Below, in pieces: positions 1 through 5,870 of a stretch of DNA of 13,763 nt. A program made the translations under genes and the position numbers. The stretch comes from Dehalococcoidia bacterium (lineage in GTDB: Bacteria > Chloroflexota > Dehalococcoidia > UBA2979), in NCBI GenBank assembly GCA_030745285.1, contig JASLOV010000107.1:1-13763 (forward strand). Reading direction: 5' to 3'. The notes below the pieces were generated by a model. It did not search any database. It saw nothing but the letters and a program-made list of their open reading frames with translations, and was not told where the DNA came from. Each line of letters starts with the position of its first letter. Positions within the stretch are counted from its first letter, which is position 1.

Positions 1-256
1 GAGGCGCCTCCACGTCGGTCGCGGAGCGGTAGACGCCGCCGGCCCGGACCTCCGGCCGCGGCGCCGCCGTCACCGTGGCCGCGGACGCGAGCGAGGGGGG
101 CGGCGGGCCTGCCGGCGCGTCGGTCGTGTCGTCGCCGTCGTCACCGCAGCCGATCAGCGCCGCGCCCACCAGGCCGGCGATGCCGAGGCCGACGCCGCGC
201 AACGCCGCACGACGCGAGATGCGACGGCCTGTCCAGAAGTTCCGCTCGTCTGCCAT
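1..256 (-). CDS. Tat-exported lipoprotein, N-terminus only; probable ABC-transporter substrate-binding protein
   Basis: The gene runs off the left edge; 85 codons are visible from ATG at 256. An AGAGGGG ribosome-binding site lies 5 nt upstream of this start. The N-terminus is a textbook twin-arginine signal: a charged n-region, S14-R15-R16-A-A-L, then a Gly/Ala/Leu-rich hydrophobic stretch (about 21-35) ending in a lipobox L34-I35-G36-C37. After Cys37 comes an Asp-rich then Pro/Ala-rich linker, and the visible part ends with GGVYRSATDVEAP. A linker followed by a Gly-Gly-x-(Y/L)-R strand is typical of family 5 (peptide/nickel) solute-binding proteins, so I infer that role. The mature domain is outside the window, so another lipoprotein class is possible. 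The protein should be folded in the cytoplasm, exported by Tat and anchored on the outer face of the membrane. Confidence 0.75.
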   Translation of the reverse strand, partial: MADERNFWTGRRISRRAALRGVGLGIAGLVGAALIGCGDDGDDTTDAPAGPPPPSLASAATVTAAPRPEVRAGGVYRSATDVEAP

Positions 257-651
257 CGATGCCCCTCTGCTGCCGGGCCTGCCCTCGGTAACCCGGCCGG
301 ACCGATCCCCAGCCGGCGACGCTCACGCGTACGTCCGCACGCACGTCTGCCCGCAGCAAGCCGCCGGGGCAGTCAGCGTACACCGTACACTCAGGGGGAC
401 AGTGCGCCACCTGAATGGGGCTGGCGAACGCCCGCTGCGAGCGGCCCGTGTGGCCCGGGCTCGGCGGCGAACCAGACTCGCGCTCGGGCCCCACCATCCG
501 GTGTCCGAGACGGCCGAACGACGCTCCACCGGCGGCCGATCGCGCGGACTGGGGCAGAGAGTGGTTAGAATGGCTACCTGGACCAGACGCCAGATGCCTG
601 ACGACCGCGTGCCTCGCACCGTCCCAGGCGATGATCCCGGAGGGAAGACCG
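257..651. other. Intergenic region between divergent genes
   Basis: This 395-base stretch separates the minus-strand lipoprotein from the plus-strand FmdB gene. Open frames cross it on both strands, but none has a ribosome-binding site plus recognisable protein, and they are the usual high-GC shadows. It should hold both divergent promoters. The only local pattern I see is a GTACACCGTACAC sequence near 379-391 that repeats a GTAC core, and a TAGAAT hexamer near 566. Confidence 0.5.
566..571 (+). promoter_or_regulatory. Possible -10 element (TAGAAT) upstream of the FmdB-like gene
   Basis: TAGAAT matches the sigma70 -10 consensus at five of six positions in otherwise GC-rich DNA, about 80 bases before the start codon. 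No convincing -35 hexamer is found 16-18 bases upstream, so this is a weak call. Confidence 0.25.
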
Positions 652-1173
652 ATGCCGCTGTATGAGTACTACTGCGAGCACTGCCATGGCGTGTTCGAAT
701 TGCTTCGCCCCGCGCGCGAGGCCAGCACCGCCCAGCCGTGCCCCGAGTGCGACGATGACTCGCGCCGCATCGCCTCGAACTTCCAGGCCTTCGTCTTCCG
801 TGACGGCTACCCGAGGAAGATTCCCGACGACGGCACCTACTGGCACCTGGGCACGAAGGTCTCCGAGCCGGTCAACAAGGCCGTGCAGGCAAACGAGCAC
901 CCGGAGCTGGTCGGCAAGAAGCGCGGCCCCACCCCACTCCCGACCGCGGAGGAGCGCGACGCGCACGAGACGCTGGCCACCGAGTACGCCGACAACCAGG
1001 CGAGGAGCGCAGAAGGCGCCGGCCGCGTGGTCGACCCGACGCTCGAGAAGAAGCTCAACTCGTTCGGCGCCAGGGTCGCCGCGACCTCGCGACGGAGGCA
1101 GCTGAAGCGTCGCCGCAAGCCGAACACAGAGACGACCGCCCGCACCGTCTCCGGTAAGCATAAGAAGAGCTAG
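652..1173 (+). CDS. FmdB-family putative regulatory protein with N-terminal zinc ribbon
   Basis: The 173-aa protein opens with MPLYEYYCEHC, the signature of the FmdB/CxxC_CxxC_SSSS zinc ribbon family. Two knuckles, C8-x2-C11 and C30-x2-C33, should bind one zinc. ATG 652 is chosen because GGAGGG lies 6 nt upstream and the family always starts at this point; the open frame extends further upstream but without homology. Most FmdB proteins are shorter (about 60-110 aa). Here the ribbon is followed by a roughly 130-residue charged tail ending in a strongly basic stretch (RRRQLKRRRK and a KHKKS C-terminus), which suggests nucleic-acid contact. The family name comes from a regulator of formamidase/amidase genes, but most members have no proven role. 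No amidase gene is adjacent, so the target is unknown. Confidence 0.85.
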   Translation: MPLYEYYCEHCHGVFELLRPAREASTAQPCPECDDDSRRIASNFQAFVFRDGYPRKIPDDGTYWHLGTKVSEPVNKAVQANEHPELVGKKRGPTPLPTAEERDAHETLATEYADNQARSAEGAGRVVDPTLEKKLNSFGARVAATSRRRQLKRRRKPNTETTARTVSGKHKKS

Positions 1174-1230
1174 CCGCTCCGCAGGAGCTGCTGGACCGCA
1201 TCGAGACGGAGTAGCGAGCGTGCCGGCGCG

Positions 1231-1533
1231 CTAGCGTTCGATGCCGGTGACCTGCGTGTAACGCTCGATCTCGAGCCGCCCGTCCAGCAAGTCGCCGAGC
1301 TTGCCGCCGAGCGCCTTCATATGATCCGTCTGGCCGTGCGCCTTCTGCGCGTCGGTGTCGTCGTACTGCTCGTAGAACATGAAGACGGAAGGGTCGTCGT
1401 CGGACGAATGCAGTGAGTAGGTGGGGACGCCGGGCTCGTTGGCGCTGACGGCTTCCACCATTTCGCTGAGTGCGGCCTCCAGCTCGGGCTCTTTGCCCTC
1501 CTGCGCCTTCAGTTTCGCAATGACGGTGATCAT
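1231..1533 (-). CDS. Antibiotic biosynthesis monooxygenase (ABM) fold protein, putative quinol monooxygenase (YgiN-like)
   Basis: A 100-aa dimeric alpha+beta barrel protein. The start ITVIAKLKAQEGKE, the central F-M-F-Y-E-Q-Y strand (51-57) and the A65-H-G-Q-T-D-H71 helix are typical of single-domain ABM proteins such as YgiN-type quinol monooxygenases and small stress-response monooxygenases. Family members act without cofactor on quinols or other aromatics, but many have no assigned substrate. ATG at 1533 is preceded by GAGGAGAG with good spacing; the longer in-frame version lacks homology. It lies divergent from the nucleotidyltransferase gene, with about 170 bases between the starts. The substrate cannot be read from the sequence. 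Confidence 0.82.
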   Translation of the reverse strand: MITVIAKLKAQEGKEPELEAALSEMVEAVSANEPGVPTYSLHSSDDDPSVFMFYEQYDDTDAQKAHGQTDHMKALGGKLGDLLDGRLEIERYTQVTGIER

Positions 1534-1702
1534 GACTCTCTCCTCATTCGCCCCGGCTCCGAGACTGCCGGCAGCCACCCCACCGATCGGGGACGGTCGC
1601 GGCGGGAGCACAACCTACACCGACCGGCCGGCTACGCATAACATCGCCGCAGCAATGTGCCGCCCGGAGATCCTCGGAGCCGCCGCGTGAGTGAGGACGA
1701 CG

Positions 1703-2662
1703 ATGCCTGAACGCCCGCTCGGCGTGATCCTGACCGGCGGACGAGGCACGCGCCTGCGGCCGCTCACGCCGACGATCCCGAAGGCGCTGATCCCGCTGCT
1801 GAACCGTCCGCTGCTGGCGTACTCGCTGGACCTGTACGCCGCGGTCGGCCTCTCCGACGTGGTCGTGGTGGTCGGCGGCGACCACGAGGGCGTGGAGCGG
1901 GCGGCTGCGGAGCTTGCGCCCGCGGGCATCACCGTCGAGATCGCGGTGCAGGCCGAGCCGATAGGGTTGGGCGATGCGGTCGCCTCGGCCGGGGCGGCCC
2001 TCGATGGACGGCAGGTTGCGGTGCTGGCGGTCGACGCGGTACTGACCGGAGACATCCAACCAACATTCGAGGCTTTTGAGCGCTCAGGGGCGGATGCCGG
2101 GCTGACGCTGCACCCGACCGACCGGCCGACGGAGATGGGCATCGCCGTACTGGAGGACGACCGCATCGTCCACCTCGAGGAGAAGCCGCAGCAGCCGCGC
2201 TCCGACCTAGCGGCGGCGGGCCTCTGGCTGCTCGGCCCGGCTACGATCGAGCGGCTACGCACGGACCCGTTCATCCGCCCCACGGACGGCGAGATCGACC
2301 TCACCGGGACCATCGGTGCGATGGTGGACGGGGGCGCCGACGTTCGCGGCTGGCGGCTCTCCGGCGAATGGCTCGATACCGGCACCATCGCCTCGCTGCT
2401 CTCGACGCAGGCCCGCCTGCTCGAGCTTGCGAAGAGCCCGCTGCTGGAGGTGCCCGGTTCAGCACTCTCGGAACCGCTGATGATCGGCGCGGGCACGACC
2501 ATCGAAGACTGCGAACTGGGACCGAACGTCGTCGTCGGCGACGGCGCCGTTCTCCGTTCGGCGCGACTGCGGGACGCGATGGTCGTGGCCGGCGCGCGGC
2601 TCGAGGGGGTCGAGCATGAAGGAGTCGTCGTCACGGCCGGCGGCCAGGTGGGGCGACGCTAG
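1703..2662 (+). CDS. Sugar-nucleotide pyrophosphorylase (nucleotidyltransferase) with C-terminal beta-helix; RmlA-long/GDP-mannose type
   Basis: A 319-aa protein that should join a sugar-1-phosphate to an NTP, giving an NDP-sugar and pyrophosphate. The N-terminal Rossmann-like domain has the nucleotide loop G12-G-R-G-T-R-L-R-P-L-T22, P26-K27-A-L-I-P31, the QAEPIGLGDAV segment (83-93), a metal-binding Asp111 and the sugar-phosphate motif E160-K161-P162. The later GEWLDTG segment resembles long-form glucose-1-phosphate thymidylyltransferases. From about residue 245 hexapeptide-like repeats (IGAGTTIEDC, LGPNVVVGDGAVL) indicate a left-handed beta-helix. ATG 1703 is preferred over GTG 1691 because AGTGAGGA sits 5 nt before it. 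The exact nucleotide and sugar cannot be fixed from sequence, and no sugar-pathway genes are adjacent. It probably supplies activated sugars for cell-surface glycans. Confidence 0.88.
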   Translation: MPERPLGVILTGGRGTRLRPLTPTIPKALIPLLNRPLLAYSLDLYAAVGLSDVVVVVGGDHEGVERAAAELAPAGITVEIAVQAEPIGLGDAVASAGAALDGRQVAVLAVDAVLTGDIQPTFEAFERSGADAGLTLHPTDRPTEMGIAVLEDDRIVHLEEKPQQPRSDLAAAGLWLLGPATIERLRTDPFIRPTDGEIDLTGTIGAMVDGGADVRGWRLSGEWLDTGTIASLLSTQARLLELAKSPLLEVPGSALSEPLMIGAGTTIEDCELGPNVVVGDGAVLRSARLRDAMVVAGARLEGVEHEGVVVTAGGQVGRR

Positions 2663-2715
2663 CGGCGTCCGCTCAGGCGGACGGCTCCGGTTCACTGCTA
2701 CGTCGATGGCAGGGG

Positions 2716-2751
2716 TTCGATGGTGGCGCTTCGATGGTGGCGCTTCGATGG
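2716..2751. repeat. 14-bp tandem repeat, about 2.6 copies
   Basis: The unit TTCGATGGTGGCGC occurs perfectly at 2716-2729 and 2730-2743, and its first eight bases recur at 2744-2751. A degenerate copy (GTCGATGGCAGG) precedes it near 2702. It lies between the nucleotidyltransferase gene and the tRNA, over the expected -35 region of the tRNA promoter. Confidence 0.9.
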
Positions 2752-2767
2752 AAGGGCGACCGGCGCA

Positions 2768-2773
2768 TACAAT
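2768..2773 (+). promoter_or_regulatory. Probable -10 element of the tRNA-Arg promoter
   Basis: TACAAT lies 8 bases before the tRNA 5' end, the right distance for a start site just upstream of the mature tRNA. The -35 slot falls in the third, partial copy of the tandem repeat (TTCGAT at 2744-2749, spacing 18), which is only a weak match. Confidence 0.45.
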
Positions 2774-2781
2774 CTCAGGCA

Positions 2782-2857
2782 GCCCTCGTAGCTCAGGGGA
2801 CAGAGCAAGCGCCTCCTAAGCGCTAGGTCGGTGGTTCGAATCCTCCCGGGGGCACCA
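2782..2857 (+). tRNA. tRNA-Arg, anticodon CCT
   Basis: A full cloverleaf folds by hand: acceptor GCCCTCG/CGGGGGC (one T-G wobble), D-arm GCTC/GAGC, anticodon stem AGCGC/GCGCT with the 7-base loop CTCCTAA (anticodon CCT at 2815-2817), a 5-base variable loop, T-loop TTCGAAT, discriminator A and encoded CCA at 2855-2857. It reads AGG codons. The T-stem GGTGG/CCTCC has a T-T mismatch (2832 with 2844); CCACC would pair perfectly. All other stems are intact, so I call it functional with a caveat. Confidence 0.95.
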
Positions 2858-2905
2858 TCACATCCTGCTTCCGCGACGTACTCGCAGTGGTCGTTTGTGC
2901 GGTGA

Positions 2906-3445
2906 TCACGGGTCGATCACTGCCTGCGCGAGCAGACCGACGAACTGCTCCGGATCCGGGTCATCGCCGGTGATCTCGCCGACGTGGCCGTAGACGACGA
3001 TCCCGCCCCGCATGATGACGAAGACCGCGCCGTGCTGACGCGGGTCGCGCATCACCCGCCACTGCACGTGGCCCTTGAGCAGCGCCCGCAGCGCGTCTTG
3101 CAGCAGGCGAAGTCCACCCCCGCCGCGCTTCGCGTTCAACGCCCGATAGGTGCTCAGCGATGGGTCCGTAAGCAGAGGAGTTGTGATCGAGGACCGGTGC
3201 GCGAAATCCGAGGCCTGTTGCGTGCCGCCGTTGCCGACGATCACCAGCTCCGCGCCTGCTGCGTGGATGCGTGGCACGTAGGCGCACAACTGCGAGACCT
3301 GCTCCGTGCAGAAGAGTCAGCCGAAGTGCCGCACGGGCGCAAGCACGATCGGCTGCTCCGCCCAGAGTGACGGGAGCACGAACGGACAGCCGGCGCGGTC
3401 CAGCACCTCGACCGTCGTCAGGGCGGCGGAGAGCCGCTCGGCCAT
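2906..3445 (-). CDS. Peroxiredoxin-like (AhpC/TSA_2, PRXL2-like) protein, putative selenoprotein with UxxC active site (in-frame TGA at 3317-3319)
   Basis: The frame reads as one 179-aa thioredoxin-fold protein if TGA at 3317-3319 is translated as selenocysteine (Sec43). Before it: MAERLSAALTTVEVLDRAG..., then P32-I-V-L-A-P-V-R-H-F-G42. After it: L44-F-C46-T-E-Q-V-S-Q-L, then AGAELVIVGNG, LTDPSLSTYRAL and GAVFVIMRGGIVVYGHVGE. Cysteine members of this family, from memory, have RHFG-C-x-F-C here, so the TGA replaces exactly the first redox cysteine and gives U43-x-x-C46. Homology is equally good and in the same frame on both sides, and a SECIS-like hairpin follows the TGA. The likely role is thiol/selenol redox chemistry, such as peroxide or disulfide reduction. 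ATG 3445 fits family N-termini, but its GGGGGGAG ribosome-binding site abuts the start codon. The alternatives are a TGC-to-TGA nonsense mutation or a sequencing error. Automatic callers would give only a truncated protein. Confidence 0.75.
3290..3319 (-). promoter_or_regulatory. Candidate bacterial SECIS element (UGA plus downstream hairpin)
   Basis: On the minus strand, five bases after the TGA (3319-3317), CTGC (3311-3308) can pair with GCAG (3293-3290) and, inside, GAG (3304-3302) with CTC (3296-3294). A 3-base bulge lies on the 5' side and the apical loop is CAGGT. The loop region contains AGGTCT beginning 17 bases after the TGA. The E. coli fdhF SECIS, as I remember it, has the same AGGUCU one base further away. 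A competing outer stem, GCAC with GTGC (3287-3284), is possible. Caveat: the bases also encode the conserved E-Q-V, so part of the match could come from protein constraint. Confidence 0.5.
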
Positions 3446-3527
3446 CTCCCCCCGAACAGAGCCGCGCCTTCGCGCTACCCTACCCAACCAGCAATCTGGT
3501 CGATCAGCATGAACCATGGAGCGAACG

Positions 3528-4370
3528 ATGTCCGGCATCTGGCCAGGCGATACGCGGTGCGTCGCCGTCCTCAGTTTCGACATGGATGGCGCGTCGGCGA
3601 TGATCCATCGCAACCCCGACGTCCAGCGCATGCCCTCGACGCTCTCGCACGGCGACTTCGGTCCGCGCGTCGCGGTGCCGCGCATCCTCGAGCTCTTGCG
3701 GGAACACGACATCGCTGCCTCTTTCTATGTCCCCGGCTGGGTGGCCGAGCGCTTCCCGGACACCGTCGCCGCCGTCGCCTCGGCCGGCCACGAAGTGGCG
3801 CCGCACGGCTACATGCACGAGCCGCCCGCGACGCTGAGCCGGGACGAGGAAGCGGCGATCCTCGACCGCTCCAGCGCGATCCTGGAAGGCATCACCGGCG
3901 AGCGCCCGCTCGGGTACCGCTCGCCGAGCTGGGAGCTGAGCGAGCACTCGCTCGACCTGCTCATGGAGCGCGGGTTCGTCTACGACTCGAGCCTGATGGG
4001 GGATGATGCGCCGTACCGTGTCCCCGCCGCGGGCGGCGGCGAGCTGGTCGAAATCCCCGTGCACTGGTCGCTGGATGACGCCCCGTACTTCGTCTTCAAC
4101 CCGGCGGTGAGCCGCACCAACGTACCCGCCAGTCCGGCGCAGGTGTACGATACATGGAGCACCGCCTTCGACGAGCTATACGACCGCGGCCGCTGCTATG
4201 TGCTGACGGTGCATCCCTGGATCATCGGACGTGCCGGGCGGCTAACGATGCTCGATCGACTGATCCGGCACATCCGGGAGCAACCGGGCGTGAAATTCCG
4301 CCGTTCAATCGGCCTCGCTCGCGATGTGCAGCCTGACTGTGCTGCCCCGGATAAGCTGACCCAGACATGA
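3528..4370 (+). CDS. Polysaccharide deacetylase family protein (CE4/NodB fold, HpPgdA/PuuE-like)
   Basis: A 280-aa metal-dependent amidohydrolase of the NodB fold. It shows the S16-F-D18-M-D20-G motif (catalytic base and metal Asp), H93-G-Y-M-H97 (two metal histidines), G129-Y-R131-S-P-S-W (motif 3) and L-T-V-H229-P near the C-terminus (catalytic His). The segment P-S-T-L-S-H-G-D-F-G-P-R-V-A-V-P-R-I-L (36-54) places it with the subgroup of H. pylori PgdA, cyclic imide hydrolases and PuuE-type allantoinases rather than chitin deacetylases. There is no signal peptide, so it acts in the cytoplasm, which favours a small-molecule or cyclic-amide substrate over wall polymers. ATG 3528 has GGAG 6 nt upstream; ATG 3516 is in frame but poorly supported. 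It is divergent from the putative selenoprotein, with 82 bases between starts. Confidence 0.87.
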   Translation: MSGIWPGDTRCVAVLSFDMDGASAMIHRNPDVQRMPSTLSHGDFGPRVAVPRILELLREHDIAASFYVPGWVAERFPDTVAAVASAGHEVAPHGYMHEPPATLSRDEEAAILDRSSAILEGITGERPLGYRSPSWELSEHSLDLLMERGFVYDSSLMGDDAPYRVPAAGGGELVEIPVHWSLDDAPYFVFNPAVSRTNVPASPAQVYDTWSTAFDELYDRGRCYVLTVHPWIIGRAGRLTMLDRLIRHIREQPGVKFRRSIGLARDVQPDCAAPDKLTQT

Positions 4371-4421
4371 CATTTGAGCGATCGACCCCGCCCACCACTT
4401 TTTCGGTATCGATGAGTCACC

Positions 4422-4427
4422 TATGAT
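4422..4427 (+). promoter_or_regulatory. Probable -10 element (TATGAT) upstream of the 88-aa basic protein
   Basis: TATGAT lies 57 bases before the start codon in a locally AT-richer patch. The -35 slot about 17 bases upstream is T-rich but poor (TTTTTC at 4399-4404). It implies that the small gene has its own promoter, separate from the deacetylase. Confidence 0.35.
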
Positions 4428-4484
4428 GAACGGGCAACGTGGTCACAAGTTCAAACCGCGTTGTTACTCGTCAGGGAGTGCCAG

Positions 4485-4751
4485 ATGCCCAAGTTCACAC
4501 GGATGGAGCCTTCACAGGTGCACGTCGGTCGCGGCCGCGCAGCCTTTGAGGCACGAAAGAATTTCATCGCCGCCATCAAGGCTGGCGACGCCGGCCGCAT
4601 CGACCTGGAGAGCGGCGACCGCCCGACCGCGACCAAGCGCCTGCTGCAGGAAGCTGCGAAGGAGGTCGGTGTGAAGGTGCGCTCATCCTGGACGGACAAG
4701 TCGCAGAAGTCGCTTGTCTGGAAGAAGACGCGAGCGAGCCGCCGCCGCTAG
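4485..4751 (+). CDS. Small basic hypothetical protein (88 aa)
   Basis: I do not recognise this protein. ATG 4485 is chosen because AGGGAG sits about 6 nt upstream, and a longer in-frame start at 4461 (TTG) has no ribosome-binding site. The sequence MPKFTRMEPSQVHVGRGRAA is followed by a helical, charged region with GDRPTATKRLLQEAAKEVGV (about 43-62), then SSWTDKSQKSLVWKKT and a terminal R-A-S-R-R-R. The end is strongly basic. The predicted pattern, an alpha-helix with T-x-x-K-R-L-L-x-x-A-A followed by a basic strand, recalls small nucleic-acid-binding proteins, but this is only an impression. A ribosome-binding site, a nearby -10 element and non-random composition support a real gene. Confidence 0.75.
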   Translation: MPKFTRMEPSQVHVGRGRAAFEARKNFIAAIKAGDAGRIDLESGDRPTATKRLLQEAAKEVGVKVRSSWTDKSQKSLVWKKTRASRRR

Positions 4752-4885
4752 CCCGCCTCCCACCGCGTTCGACGGCTCACCAGACTTCGCGCCGGGGTCT
4801 TCGCCCGGCCGCGTCCGCACGAGGGTCTCTGCTCAGGTGGCCCCACGCGTGCTCGTGCTATCGTGCGCGCAGCGGAGGCCCTGGC

Positions 4886-5692
4886 ATGAGCGACGATCTC
4901 CTGGTCGATGTCGACGAGCACGGCGTGATGTTGGCGACGTTCAATCGCCCGGAACGCATGAATGCGCTCAGCGACGACCTGCGGCGCGGGCTCCTGGACG
5001 CGCTCGACCAGGCGTCCCGGGACGACGCGGTCAAGGTGCTGGTGTTGACCGGCAACGGCCGCGCCTTCTGCGCCGGCGCGGAGGTGGGGGCAACGACCAG
5101 CCCGGCCAGCTCTGACCAGCCGCGCACGCCCAGCCGCCACGCCCGACTCGACCACCGAGGAGAGTCAGGCCGCACCGTCGAGGCCTTTGTCGACTGCGAC
5201 GTGCCGGTCATCGCCGCAATCAACGGTCCCGCGGTCGGCGCCGGCTTCGGTCTCGCCTGCTGCGCCGACATTCGCATCATGGGCTCGTCCGCCCGCGTCA
5301 GCCCGATCTTCATCAAGCGCGGCGTCGCGTCCGACTACGGCGCGTCCTACTGGCTGCCCCGCATCGTCGGCGTCGCCCGCGCCTACGAGATCTTCTTCGA
5401 GGGCGACCTGGTGAACGCGGACCGCGCGCTGGAGATCGGGCTGGCCAACCGCGTCGTGCCAGACGAGCTGCTGATGGACGAGGCGATCGCCTACGCCCGT
5501 CGCATCGCCGCCGGCCCGCCCCTGGCCTACACCTACGTGCGACGCCTGATCCAGCGTTCGACGGACATGCCCGTGCACGAGTTCGCGGAGATGGAGTGGC
5601 TCTTCCAGAGCAACCTACTGGGCACGTCCGACGCCTCCGAGGGCTTCCGCTCGTTCGCGGAGCAACGCCCACCGGAGTTCACTGGCCAGTAG
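4886..5692 (+). CDS. Enoyl-CoA hydratase/isomerase (crotonase) superfamily protein
   Basis: A 268-aa crotonase-fold protein with GGAGG 7 nt before ATG 4886. It shows F19-N-R-P-E-R-M-N-A-L, the first oxyanion-hole segment G58-R-A-F-C-A-G-A (58-65) and the second N113-G-P-A-V-G-A-G-F-G-L-A (113-124), so acyl-CoA binding and oxyanion stabilisation look intact. By hand alignment to rat mitochondrial crotonase, both catalytic glutamates are missing: the Glu144 position is Gly122 and the Glu164 position is about Phe142. An Asp150 in the VASDYGAS loop falls where many paralogous isomerases and PaaG-like proteins carry their acid. It may be an isomerase, hydrolase or other acyl-CoA enzyme rather than a true hydratase. 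A Ser/Arg/His-rich segment at about 70-97 replaces the usual active-site loop. It stands alone here, with no beta-oxidation neighbours. Confidence 0.87.
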   Translation: MSDDLLVDVDEHGVMLATFNRPERMNALSDDLRRGLLDALDQASRDDAVKVLVLTGNGRAFCAGAEVGATTSPASSDQPRTPSRHARLDHRGESGRTVEAFVDCDVPVIAAINGPAVGAGFGLACCADIRIMGSSARVSPIFIKRGVASDYGASYWLPRIVGVARAYEIFFEGDLVNADRALEIGLANRVVPDELLMDEAIAYARRIAAGPPLAYTYVRRLIQRSTDMPVHEFAEMEWLFQSNLLGTSDASEGFRSFAEQRPPEFTGQ

Positions 5693-5828
5693 CGACGACC
5701 GCAGGCAGTCCGAAAGCGTGGCAGGACCACTTGAGCGCGTTCGCGTGCGCGCTCTGGCCCGCGCTGCGGCGGCCCCGGCGCGATCTCCATCAATTGCTGC
5801 GCTACGCTACGGCCAGAGGATGATGCTC

Positions 5829-5870
5829 ATGCCTGAGGCCTTCAGCGCGGTATCCCGGGCGGCCGCGTGA
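5829..5870 (+). CDS. Possible 13-codon leader ORF overlapping the permease start
   Basis: ATG 5829 opens MPEAFSAVSRAAA and stops at TGA 5868-5870, overlapping the GTG start of the permease as GTGA. AGAGGA at 5815-5820 gives it a ribosome-binding site 8 nt upstream, and two further in-frame ATGs (5820, 5823) precede it. The permease start itself has no purine-rich site. This suggests translational coupling; it could also be chance. Confidence 0.35.
   Translation: MPEAFSAVSRAAA

Noticed and set aside
415..651. In-frame N-terminal extension of the FmdB-like protein
   Set aside because: The family begins at MPLYEY, which has GGAGGG directly upstream; the extension is of low-complexity character.
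1179..1214. Short coding-like tail PQELLDRIETE after the FmdB-like gene
   Set aside because: Only 11 codons before a stop, in a different frame, with no start or ribosome-binding site; it may be a remnant but cannot be supported.
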